Source: an uncultured Lachnospiraceae bacterium (GTDB lineage Bacteria > Bacillota > Clostridia > Lachnospirales > Lachnospiraceae). Taken from it: DNA of 64,000 nucleotides. Location: contig CANAPP010000003.1 in the NCBI GenBank assembly GCA_947363565.1, positions 1-64,000 of the forward strand, given 5' to 3'. Made by a program: the position numbers and the translations under genes. The notes beneath the pieces were generated by a model, which did no database searches, was not told the DNA's origin, and saw only the letters and a program-made list of their open reading frames with translations. Below are positions 1-8,700 of the stretch, piece after piece. Position 1 is the stretch's first letter; each line of letters opens with the position of its first letter.

Positions 1-504
1 TGCCTTTTGCGGCTTGCTGAGTGGCGTAGAATTATTCAAGCGGAAGAAAATTTCTTCGATCTCGTCATCCGTTGCATCCTCAAACGCAAAGATGGAAAAC
101 TTAAAACGTAATAATTCCTGCCTAACATCCTCGTCCAGTTCTTCAAAGGTCTTGCCAGCAAGTTCGTAAATTTCGCCTTCTATCTCAGCGTCAGGTGTTT
201 CTTCGTTCAGGGCATATTCACCGTTGATGAATGAGAAAACAGTTGTCATTCTCTGTTTGCCGTCAAGTACAGAATATTTGTAAATAGCTTTTCCTTTATC
301 GTCTGTTTCGGCAGAATCTGTCTTTTCCACATAAACCGCAGGAACAGGATAATTCGCCAAAATACTATGTACAAGTAAGCTCTGCTGGAGGTTAGTCCAC
401 TGCGCCGACTGCCTCTGGATAGGGTGATCAAAATTCAAGGTTTCCTTGCTGTCATGCATTGCTTTCAAGTTCTTAATTGTCCAATTCAATGTTGTTTTAA
501 TCAT
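1..504 (-). CDS. DUF262 domain protein (GmrSD/ParB-like N-terminal domain), 3' end outside window
   Basis: This minus-strand ORF starts with ATG at 504-502 after a good AAGGAG-type ribosome site and stays open for 168 codons to the window edge. Around residues 75-85 it carries the DUF262 hallmark D-G-K-Q-R with following TT, the ParB/sulfiredoxin-fold nucleotide-binding motif. The early 'IQR' segment and a late 'FFRLNNSTPLS' segment also fit the family. DUF262 proteins include the GmrS half of the type IV restriction enzyme GmrSD and many defence-island proteins. The C-terminal domain that would decide (HNH or other) is cut off, so a defence role is an inference. Confidence 0.8.
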   Translation of the reverse strand, partial: MIKTTLNWTIKNLKAMHDSKETLNFDHPIQRQSAQWTNLQQSLLVHSILANYPVPAVYVEKTDSAETDDKGKAIYKYSVLDGKQRMTTVFSFINGEYALNEETPDAEIEGEIYELAGKTFEELDEDVRQELLRFKFSIFAFEDATDDEIEEIFFRLNNSTPLSKPQKA

Positions 505-570
505 AGTTCTTTTCTCCTTTTCTCTTTTAGGGTAATTTATTTTTCAGTATTCAGTTGTTTAAAAAATGGC

Positions 571-846
571 TCAAAATTGTAAATTTAAAAGAGAGCCTAT
601 ATTGTCGGATAAATAATAAATTCCAACTATTTCTTTTGCCAAATCTTCTGGTGTCGTATTTGTTATATAGGACATAAAATAGTCACCAAAATAGAAGATT
701 GGGCTGGCAAGGGAATTTGGCTGTGAAATAATAAAAGCCTCGAATCTCTGCCTTTTTGTATAAACTGTAAAAGTAATAATTCTGGAATCGTCAGGTAATA
801 TATCTTTTATAGCCTGCAACAATTCTTCTTTCATTTGCTCATACAT
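571..846 (-). CDS. Small DUF5688-like protein
   Basis: A protein of about 91 residues. Start chosen at ATG 846-844 because AAGGA lies seven bases upstream. A further in-frame ATG at 879 has no clear ribosome site and would overlap the upstream gene by 17 bases. The sequence has the look of the N-terminal part of DUF5688: a helix, then a 'PDDSRIITFTVY' strand, then 'SPIFYFGDYF', then a helix. It resembles residues 30-115 of the full-length DUF5688 protein at 19619-20623. It may be a shortened paralogue. DUF5688 has no established function but is common in Clostridia mobile elements. Confidence 0.55.
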   Translation of the reverse strand: MYEQMKEELLQAIKDILPDDSRIITFTVYTKRQRFEAFIISQPNSLASPIFYFGDYFMSYITNTTPEDLAKEIVGIYYLSDNIGSLLNLQF

Positions 847-862
847 ATCTTTTTCCTTCTGC

Positions 863-1201
863 TTAGTATAAGCTGTCATATTTGCTCATTTGGCGAATAA
901 GATAAGCTGTCATACGAGCATATTTTTTGATAAGTGAACTTTTTGAGCCGCCCTTGATAAGTTCCTGATAGCGATCATTTTCTTTTTTGATGCTGTCAAA
1001 CATTTCTGCGAACTCTTTAGCTTTTTCGTCATTCTTCTTTTCTAAGATTTCAAGATAATTATTGATAAAAATTATCTGTGAATCGAATAAGCCGATGGTG
1101 GGCATACTCTCAAAGTATTGTTGATTATTTTTTTCATAATTGTACTCATCGAGCTTCATAGCAATTTGGAGCTGGCTGAGTGTCTTTTTATCTATTGTCA
1201 T
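863..1201 (-). CDS. Hypothetical protein, 112 aa
   Basis: Not recognised. A soluble, charged, probably all-helical protein, with a lysine/glutamate-rich stretch at residues 50-80 that could form a short coiled coil. There is no signal peptide and no membrane segment. It lies between a tyrosine recombinase and a DUF5688-like gene on the same strand with small gaps, so it is probably co-transcribed with them as element cargo. The uninterrupted frame and operon-like position support it as a real gene; its function is unknown. Confidence 0.5.
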   Translation of the reverse strand: MTIDKKTLSQLQIAMKLDEYNYEKNNQQYFESMPTIGLFDSQIIFINNYLEILEKKNDEKAKEFAEMFDSIKKENDRYQELIKGGSKSSLIKKYARMTAYLIRQMSKYDSLY

Positions 1202-1245
1202 TTTTTATTCTCCAATCTGTACTTTTTATTAATTCTTTTCTTTAC

Positions 1246-2142
1246 CTACTTCCAAAGATAATGATTTACAACCACATTATCCCTAGAGTGCTGTAAGTTA
1301 TAGCTCACTGCGGAAAGTATGCCTTTATCGAAAGATCTCCCAAGCATATCCCCTTTACAGTGATATATTTTGCCAGTAGCAACGTCACCACGATCCTCAA
1401 AATACTGATACAAGTCTCTTGCATAATCAGCTCTCATATCGTGAATGCTGCCCTGTGGCAACTGCGCTTTTAGAAACAACCTGTTTTCTCCGCTTACAGG
1501 ATGTGTTTCAGCAGTTTTTAAATATTCTCTTAGTTCCTCAACGTATTTTGGATTTACTAAACACCAACGCTCTATGCCGCCCTTGCCACGTTTAAAGACC
1601 TCTAAATTGCCGTTTGTGGCTTCTCTGAAATCTTCCTTACGTAGTCTAAGAGCTTCCGTTCTGCGGCATCCTGTAGCCTTTAGAACCATTTTAGCGGTAT
1701 TCCAGCGTTCTTCTGGAGAGCGGTAATCGGAAGAATTAACGCCCCTACAACGCTTGATATTTGCCCTGTGGCGGACAGGATAATCATAGCCAAAGTCATT
1801 TTTCTGACAGTCATACGCTGACGCAAGGGCAGAACCATATTGAGCAAGAGTCCAAGCCGAAAGACCTTTATCTTCTTTATCTTGAAGAAATTCAGGCACA
1901 TACTTTTTGCAATCCGCAAAGGTTTTAACATTCTTATGATTTGCAATAGTCTCAGCGATAAATTGCTTACATACACGTACATAAGAATTAAATGTAACAG
2001 TGCTATAAATGCCTCTTACAGTTGCAGAGTTTTTACCAGCCTTTCTAGCAGCTTGTTTAGCCTCAAATTTGGATTCGCCAAACTTCTTTTGCTTATTAAG
2101 TTCTTTTAAACATTGGTGTGTAATGTTGGACTTTTTACCCAT
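1246..2142 (-). CDS. Tyrosine site-specific recombinase
   Basis: 298 residues. The C-terminal catalytic domain carries the full tyrosine-recombinase set: Arg160 in 'TGCRRTE' (box I), a beta-hairpin Lys near 187, His234-x-x-Arg237 in 'HDMR' (box II), His285 in 'LQHSR', and the nucleophile Tyr295 three residues from the C terminus. Residues 40-130 form the usual helical SAM-like core-binding domain. The active site looks intact. It sits about 1.7 kb inside the window and about 29 kb from the serine integrase, so it is either a second integrase from a nested element or a resolvase/inversion enzyme. No att sites for it could be identified. Confidence 0.85.
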   Translation of the reverse strand: MGKKSNITHQCLKELNKQKKFGESKFEAKQAARKAGKNSATVRGIYSTVTFNSYVRVCKQFIAETIANHKNVKTFADCKKYVPEFLQDKEDKGLSAWTLAQYGSALASAYDCQKNDFGYDYPVRHRANIKRCRGVNSSDYRSPEERWNTAKMVLKATGCRRTEALRLRKEDFREATNGNLEVFKRGKGGIERWCLVNPKYVEELREYLKTAETHPVSGENRLFLKAQLPQGSIHDMRADYARDLYQYFEDRGDVATGKIYHCKGDMLGRSFDKGILSAVSYNLQHSRDNVVVNHYLWK

Positions 2143-2187
2143 TTTGCACCTCCAATCTTGGAGATAAGTGCTTATGAGTAAAAGTTA

Positions 2188-3096
2188 TTATGCAACAGCA
2201 AATTGCTTAGATACCCAATTAAAAATCAGGTTAGAGATTTTAGAAATCATTTCCAGAGTTGATCTTAATTCTTTTAAATCCTTACTTCCCCAGCTCGCTA
2301 TATACCCAAAGGAATATTCTTCTGAGGATAACTTTTCTATATTTGTTTCATTCGCAAGCATTTCAATAACACAGTAAGCACAGCTTTCAGCAACTACTTC
2401 TTTCGTGTCGCGATCAAAGTCTTTCGTGTGTTCCTTAAAAAGTGTCTCCTGATAATAATGGCTATATTCATGGATAATGGTTTTCAGCCTATGTAAAGCC
2501 GAAAGTTCTGGCTTTAAACATATCTCTTTTTTGACAAGACTATAATAGCCATTTGCATCAGTGTCTGTTTTGAGGTCGTAATCATAGCTGATTGGCACCT
2601 CTGATGTTGCAAACAAACAATTAATCAATTTATTCAGTTCTGGTGTATCAAATTCTAAATTCTGTGTAAGCTTCGGCAGTTCATCGCCAGTCGTCTGACT
2701 CAGATCGAAAACATGTCCAATTTTAAAATAGAGTTTTCGTTTTTCAATCTTCCTTTTATACTTGCTTCCGTCAGGTCTGGTACATTCTTCCTCTTCCCAG
2801 TACTTTTTGGGAGTAGGAACAAGTATCTGGATGCCTTTAGAACCTTTTTTGACGATTCTGTTGAACTTCTCCGTCCAGTCCTTATAAGACGCTACAAAGC
2901 TGGCTTTTGGGCATTGCATCAGAATAAGTATAGTATTATTGAAACTGTAGTTATGGAACTTGCTAAAAGTCTCCAAATACCTTATGTAGTTTTCTGATGT
3001 GAATACCTCTTTTACGCCGTTTTCGAGATTTTGTAAAATCTCTTTCATTTGTTGTTGCCGCTCTTCGAGCGTTTTTTGAGTATACTGTTTACTCAT
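2188..3096 (-). CDS. ArdC-like antirestriction protein with ImmA/IrrE-type metallopeptidase motif
   Basis: 302 residues. Residues 10-95 resemble the ArdC N-terminal single-strand-DNA-binding domain ('NYSFNNTILILMQCP...SYKDW...VKKGSKGI'). The C-terminal half holds the zinc-peptidase motif HEYSH at 209-213, with a likely third ligand Glu237 in 'AES'. ArdC-type proteins travel on conjugative elements and protect incoming single-stranded DNA from host restriction; that role here is from family knowledge. The start ATG at 3096 follows a GGAGG site. A clear paralogue lies at 21187-22095 (same fold order, HEYAH), so the element carries two. Confidence 0.8.
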   Translation of the reverse strand: MSKQYTQKTLEERQQQMKEILQNLENGVKEVFTSENYIRYLETFSKFHNYSFNNTILILMQCPKASFVASYKDWTEKFNRIVKKGSKGIQILVPTPKKYWEEEECTRPDGSKYKRKIEKRKLYFKIGHVFDLSQTTGDELPKLTQNLEFDTPELNKLINCLFATSEVPISYDYDLKTDTDANGYYSLVKKEICLKPELSALHRLKTIIHEYSHYYQETLFKEHTKDFDRDTKEVVAESCAYCVIEMLANETNIEKLSSEEYSFGYIASWGSKDLKELRSTLEMISKISNLIFNWVSKQFAVA

Positions 3097-3805
3097 AATT
3101 TCTTTACCTCCTGTTTATTTCCCTAGATTCGTTAAAATCTAAAGCATGGTCAGGGTGAGCCTTGTGTTATCTATTACCATGAGAATAGATAGGCTTGTGA
3201 AAAAATAAAATTTACGAGTTACTTTATATGTACACATTTCTCAAAAGAAACATGGAGCATATCTTTAAGAAGCACATGGCTCCTTTATCTATATTAAGAG
3301 AATCTAATTTTGCGTAATACAAAAAAGACCTCGTTAAAAATTGTAGAGGATAATTCAAATAGCTTTTGCTATTTGCAGATATTTAGTTGACTTAATCAGG
3401 GAAAAAAGATAAAGCCTTAGATCTGTAATCCTGCCTAGACTGAAAATCCTTCTTGCATCTGTCTCGACTGTTACGAGCTAGTTCAAGGATATAGACAATA
3501 ACTTTAGATTCTTGAAAAAGAATACCTATCACTTTTTTGTTGACGAGCCTCTCACGCTTCGTCATCCCTCTTGCTACTGTCATGACGAATACATGCTGTT
3601 TTAGGGATATATTATCTTACTTAGAGCTTTTGTAATAAAAAAGCATCAATTAACTTATGATTTAATTTTATAAAAATATTTAGTTTTTGTCAATAGTACA
3701 TAAATTAATTATATAATAAGCATAATAATTTATGCAAGTTTACTAAAATACGTATATGTATATACGAAATAAAGATAGCCAGCAAATTGCTCTGCTGGCT
3801 GGAAA
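3097..3805. other. AT-rich 709-bp gap without a convincing gene
   Basis: This gap separates two minus-strand genes. A 63-codon minus-strand frame at 3392-3583 has no ribosome site and a strongly basic, low-complexity translation; I do not call it. Small hairpins are visible, for example CAAATAGC/GCTATTTG at 3356-3375. The right end holds the terminator of the next gene. The part from about 3,640 is extremely AT-rich. Promoters for the ArdC-like gene probably lie at the left end. Confidence 0.5.
3777..3800 (-). terminator. Intrinsic terminator of the 249-aa gene
   Basis: AGCCAGCA and TGCTGGCT form a perfect 8-bp stem with an 8-base loop. On the minus strand it is followed by a U-rich stretch (ATCTTTATTTCG). 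It lies just after the stop of the minus-strand gene at 3806-4555. Confidence 0.75.
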
Positions 3806-4555
3806 CTATTGATAGTATGGATTTTGGAAAGGATTCGTGTATGTAATCAATGCATTTTTTATTAGATTTTTAAATCTTGCTTCTTCATTAAGAAAACATT
3901 GTTTACAGTTTTTTAAATAAGGATTAAAGAATGAGCAGTTAGGGCAATTCTGTATAGGTGTAATATCATTGTTGAATATTTTCAGTATTAATCTATATGC
4001 ACCAGCTAATGTATAAAGGTTTACATTTAATAAATTTTTTAAGATTTCTATTTTCTTATCATAATCATTGTAATTCAGAATATCCACAAAGACATTTGGA
4101 TGTGTATAGCTATTAGTTTTTGATGAAATAGTCAATAATTCTCTAGGAATATCTTCATTATACATTTGAGTTGCAATTTTATATTTTTCGTTAATAGTGA
4201 AAAGCTTTCCATTAATGTAAGGGCGATACTTTGGATTGTATCTTCCTTTTTTTGAATTAAATTCCATTACAGATAAATAGTCTTGATCGTTACTAAGGTT
4301 TACTAAATCAAGAAATGCTTCAATAGAATGGCGAGTATTTCGTTGAAGAACAGAAAAACCCATACAATCTAAATCAATATCAGCAGTGTATAACGAAAAG
4401 TAGTTTGCAGTAAAATCTTCTTTGATATAGAAAAAGAGCATGTATTCTTTTGTTCCTAAGATAGTTGTGTTAATATTTATCAATGCCTGCATTGAAGAAT
4501 TAATATAGCCAAGAATATTATTATTGTTATAAAAGTCACGATTGAGAAATTGCAT
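3806..4555 (-). CDS. Hypothetical protein, 249 aa, with Cys-rich knuckle
   Basis: Not recognised. A soluble, Asn/Tyr-rich protein of very AT-rich coding sequence. Near the C terminus (about 204-221) are four cysteines as C-P-N-C, then fifteen-odd residues, then C-x-x-C, which could bind zinc. No signal peptide or transmembrane helix is evident. It stands alone, with its own terminator (3777-3800) and long non-coding flanks on both sides. Lone AT-rich genes of this kind on elements are often defence or exclusion cargo, but that is a guess from context only. Confidence 0.6.
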   Translation of the reverse strand: MQFLNRDFYNNNNILGYINSSMQALININTTILGTKEYMLFFYIKEDFTANYFSLYTADIDLDCMGFSVLQRNTRHSIEAFLDLVNLSNDQDYLSVMEFNSKKGRYNPKYRPYINGKLFTINEKYKIATQMYNEDIPRELLTISSKTNSYTHPNVFVDILNYNDYDKKIEILKNLLNVNLYTLAGAYRLILKIFNNDITPIQNCPNCSFFNPYLKNCKQCFLNEEARFKNLIKNALITYTNPFQNPYYQ

Positions 4556-5003
4556 AACAGTCTATCCTTTCTAAAAAATTAGCTCAATTATATAGCGAAA
4601 TATGGTTAATATCAAGATGAAATCATCAAAAAGGGCGGCAACGCCCATAATTGGGTGCCAGATATGGCACATGTATAAAAGACTCTTTTTGTGCAACCGA
4701 AAGCGTGTTGGTTATGAATTTACGCTCCCACATGTGTTAGTTGTTGTTTATTTTGCTAAAGTTTGTGCTTGACAGCCCAAACCTTAGAAAATAACCAACA
4801 ACAGATGCTGCGCCCTTTATTGCTTCCAAAGGTCAGCATATATTTTTAGCAAAGCTAAAAATATATATCTTCCCAATGGAAGCAAAATCAAAATATATTC
4901 TCTTTTCTTTTTGTTTCCTGCTTACAGCGGAAACAAATTGTAAGAACAATAAAGCTATGTTATTATAGTAAATATTTCAGATGCTTAGTCAGGAGGATTC
5001 ATC
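4556..5003. other. 448-bp gap with clustered inverted repeats
   Basis: No gene is seen. The middle holds several nested inverted repeats (listed separately, 4707-4885). The right end carries the promoter region and AGGAGG ribosome site of the 131-residue gene. The left end serves the divergent 249-residue gene. Confidence 0.6.
4707..4885. repeat. Cluster of nested inverted repeats
   Basis: Three superposed dyads are visible. GTTGGTTAT (4707-4715) pairs with ATAACCAAC (4791-4799). Within it, CTAAAGTTTG and CAAACCTTAG form an imperfect stem. To the right, TTGCTTCC (4820-4827) pairs with GGAAGCAA (4878-4885) and encloses a perfect 13-bp stem with a 3-base loop at 4838-4866. Such clustering is typical of single-strand origins, transfer origins or structured RNAs. 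No relaxase gene is nearby, so the role is open. Confidence 0.6.
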
Positions 5004-5399
5004 ATGGAAGATAATATTTTGATGCGTGAAGATATAACAGAAAACGTTATTGCTATAAAAATCAATCAGGCATATAGAGAAAATATGACGGAGCTTGAGT
5101 TATACGAAGTAACAAGAGGGTATTGGAAAGTAAATGTTAAGAAAGCAGAAAAAGCAGACTATGTTTTTAGCGTCTATAAAGGAATGATAAAAGAAGTATA
5201 CAAAGTAAAAGAATGGCTCCCAGCAGGCACGATCCCGAGACCGACACTTCCAGATGCCGAAACGCCAGCAGATAGATTTGAGTTTGTTGGAGAAATTGCA
5301 GAAGAAAATATCAGAGATAAATACATAGAAAAATCTATTGCAAACTTATATCGAAAGGGTGAAGCGAATCCTATAAAATATTTTTATACGAAATTATAA
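5004..5399 (+). CDS. Hypothetical protein, 131 aa
   Basis: ATG at 5004 follows a strong AGGAGG site. The translation has a conserved-looking core: 'INQAYRENMTELELYEVTRGYWKV', then 'DYVFSVYKGMIKEVYKV', then 'RFEFVGEIA', then 'NPIKYFY' at the end. I recall proteins of this layout in many genomes, often near restriction genes, but I cannot name a domain. The strand pattern is compatible with a small PUA-like beta fold. It is monocistronic, between two hairpin-rich gaps. Confidence 0.65.
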   Translation: MEDNILMREDITENVIAIKINQAYRENMTELELYEVTRGYWKVNVKKAEKADYVFSVYKGMIKEVYKVKEWLPAGTIPRPTLPDAETPADRFEFVGEIAEENIRDKYIEKSIANLYRKGEANPIKYFYTKL

Positions 5400-5523
5400 A
5401 AACGTATTGACGAAAATGTGTTTCTATAATAAAATTATTTTAGGTAGAGAAAAGGTATGGATTTTGTTTTAAGTTTTTTGAAGGACAGATCTATACTTTT
5501 TTTGTTGCCAAAATCACAAGCAA

Positions 5524-5568
5524 AAGAGGATATCCTCTTTTATTTGTATATTACATATACAAATAAAA
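5524..5568. repeat. Palindrome plus 14-bp perfect hairpin
   Basis: AAGAGGATATCCTCTT (5524-5539) is a perfect 16-bp palindrome. It runs into TTTTATTTGTATAT (5538-5551), which pairs perfectly with ATATACAAATAAAA (5555-5568) around a 3-base loop. It may be a regulator site, a recombination site or an RNA hairpin. Confidence 0.65.
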
Positions 5569-5633
5569 CCTCTCTTGCAGTCTATAATTTATTTGATATT
5601 GACACTATTATCCTCTATATAGATAGCGTAGAT

Positions 5634-5668
5634 CATTTTAGTTGTATCGTGACACTCATACTAAAATG
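5634..5668. repeat. Inverted repeat 66 bp upstream of the surface-protein start
   Basis: CATTTTAGT (5634-5642) and ACTAAAATG (5660-5668) are perfect 9-base arms around a 17-base loop. There is no U-run after it, so it is not an ordinary terminator. It may be an operator or a leader stem. Confidence 0.5.
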
Positions 5669-5718
5669 AAGGTGTTCGCTTTCTCATATATAAAAGTCAA
5701 TATCAAAGTTAGATTGAA

Positions 5719-5736
5719 AGGAGATACAAATTAATC
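5719..5736 (+). promoter_or_regulatory. Shine-Dalgarno site followed by an AUC start codon
   Basis: AGGAG at 5719-5723 is followed after ten bases by ATC at 5734-5736. That codon opens the frame that encodes a complete signal peptide. No ATG, GTG or TTG lies in that frame between the preceding stop (5710-5712) and GTG 5815. Confidence 0.55.
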
Positions 5737-8700
5737 AAAAGAATTAATAAAATCGGCAAAGCCGTAGAGAAAACTCTTTCAGCGATTTTAGCAGCCTGTG
5801 TCTTATTTACATCTGTGCCTGTCAATGCTTTATCAGCAGGAGAAACGTACACAGAGCAGCAAACGCTGGATGACTTAAACACAGAAAACTCTAATAGTAC
5901 GAACGAATCTAATGCCACTTCTGCAGAAGTGGCAACAGATTCGAATGCATTAGAAGAAGCATCTATATCAGACATATCCTCTAATGATATAGAAGCAGAT
6001 GCTTTAGAGCGAATGCTCTCTTCCGAAGAAAAATTGAATAATGAAATATCATTGCAAAGTGATAATACAGAAGATGAAGAAGAACCATCTACAGACAACT
6101 GGGAGCTTGGACTTGTTTTCTATGATTCTACTGTAGATAACGGAAAAACGCCACTTACTTCTATTGATTGGGATGCTTCAGATGGTGGATATGGAGAAGG
6201 TACTCCGAGAGTTATTACTGTTCAGATAAATTATAAAAATACTAATGCTGTAACAACTTATGAACCTGGGGAACTTGAGATTTCTATACCTAATTTGATT
6301 TATGGAACAAAACCAGATAATAGTTGGCAAGTAAATCATGTAAAAGATGGAGTTTTTTTGGATACATCTGTAATAGTAGGGGCTAATGACTCGACTCATA
6401 CAGGTTACGACTGGAATTTTTCAACTGCATCTACACCTTCACCTAATCAGCAAACTTATAAGTTTACAAATGCTGTTTCGATCGAGGAAAAATCAAACTT
6501 TGAGGGAAGTATTCAGATTGAATATACAATAACTCCTCCGCAAGAAGGTGTTACCTATGCAAGAATAGAATCTGAACAATTTGATGATGAGTGTACTCAT
6601 CACTTGAATAAAAGTTTACAAGCAGAGATAAAAAATATAATTAAAAGTAATGAGATTACCTTTAATTATATAAGGACTTATACTCATCCATGGCAAAGGA
6701 GGACTTATACAGTAACAAAGAAAGCAAACAAAATAAATTCTTATGATGGTTTGGGTGAAAATGCTGCTGATTATATATGGGTAAAATATAGTTTTGATCA
6801 TAGTATAAAAGATAAAGACTTGAATAGATCATGGTGGTATCCATATATAAATACTGATAAGAAAGAAAAAGTTTATAAGGATGCTATTCCAGATGAATGT
6901 GTTGTTTATGATACTTCTGGAAACAAATTAGTATCTACAGGGGGAACCTATATCTTTCCAGCAACAACAACAGAGTTATATGTTGGTTATCCAAAAAGTA
7001 TTTACAATGAACAAGATGGCACTTTAAATGTAACAAATAGTGTTGAATTATGGGGAACTTATAATGACAGAACAGAACAAGAATGCCTTGCCACAAATTC
7101 TGTGAGTCTTAATTTAGCTGAGTTTGATTTTATTTATTCAGGAAATTTATATGGAATAGATAAAAGTATTGGCTCATATTTAAGGTATCAAGATATTGTG
7201 AATAATAAAACTTATAATTATATAGAAAGTGAAATTACCCCTATTGCTTATTATACAGGAATACCAATGACTGTAGAGTTTGGAGATGACGTATTATTTG
7301 TAACTTCAAAAAACGGAGATATAGTTAAATTGGAGGATAACGAATATTATTTTTATTCTATAAAATGGAGTAATAGCTATTTTAAAAATGGAAATGGAAA
7401 TACAATATCTTCTGGAAAATATGATTGTGAACTATGGGTTAGATATAAAAATTCTGATGAGTACACATTGTATGAACAATTCAAAAATGGCTATGGCGGG
7501 GATAAATCGACTTATAATCAACAGGGCTCTGGGAATTGGACATTTACAGAAGAAGATGGTGTTGTTGGATTTTATTTTATTGCTCATGATGTTAAAGAAG
7601 GATTAATTGGAACAGCCGTATATAATCGAAGTGATAAGAGATCTTATTATCCAATAGAAGCAAAGACCAAACTACTTAAAAAAGATATTCCAGAACAAGG
7701 GTATCTGTATAATTTTGATTATATTCAGGTTTATTTTAAGGATGCAGATAACAACTTAATGCTTCAAAATACAGTAGGACTTGATAGTTATACTACAAGA
7801 ATTACAAAAGAAAAGATAGCGCAGTATGATTTGGAAACATATGGGCACTATATGCAAAGAGATACTGCTTCTGGTAGTTGGAGATATTTTAATGTAACTC
7901 AACCTACTTATGAATTAGAAGCAAAAAAAAGTTTTTCTAGTGTAACACAGGATTCTACTAATGAATTATTTTTCGGAGCATGTACAGTAAGTGCAGGTTT
8001 TGAGCCTGAAGTTGTAAAGGAAAATTACCCTGAACAATATGATTCAGCATATGCAGTAAAAGGATTTAGGCTATATGATTTACTTCCAATAGGTATGGAG
8101 TTAACTTCTTCGGAGGAAGAAATAATAAAAAGTTTGTCACATTCCAATGTTGAGAATTATCTTTTTTATGATACAAATTTTAATAAAATAACTAATGAAA
8201 ATTTTGATTCAAAAATAAGAAATGAAGTTAAAATCACCCATAACTGGAAAGACACTGGAAGAACAAAAATAGAGATAATCGGAGAATTTGAAGAACCTAT
8301 ATATATGTTTAAACCATCTCCAAGCCAATCTTATACATGCTCTTTAAATTATACATATAATTATAATATTTCGTATGACTCATTTTTGGAATATGGAAAG
8401 GTGTGGAAAAATTATTGCTATGTGGATAAATTAGAATCTCAGGAAAAAGGAATTAATTTATATAATTCGATTCAAGATAATGGTCGTTACGATTCTGAAG
8501 CTTCTGATATAAATGAGAATGGAGATCTAACAGATAAGTTATCATATACTAGCGCGTCAACAACAATAAATTCCATAGTATCAACCCACCAAGATGTAAC
8601 AAAATATGTTCAAACAGATAAAAGTAATTATTCAACTGGAACTGTAAAAGCAAGTCCTGATTCGGAATATACTTACAAACTGAGGGTAAGGACTGGTTCG

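Larger units (their letters stand above)
5400..5733. other. Hairpin-rich leader of the giant surface protein
   Basis: 334 bases with no convincing gene. A 70-codon frame at 5457-5669 consists largely of the two inverted repeats listed below and is rejected. The region ends in the GAAAGGAG ribosome site at 5716-5723. Its hairpins may act on expression of the following 4.9-kb gene. Confidence 0.5.

Noticed and set aside
3392..3583. 63-codon minus-strand ORF in the AT-rich gap
   Set aside because: No ribosome site, no recognisable feature, and isolated position.
5457..5669. 70-codon plus-strand ORF before the surface protein
   Set aside because: It consists mainly of the palindromic leader sequence, has a poor ribosome site, and its translation is of low complexity.
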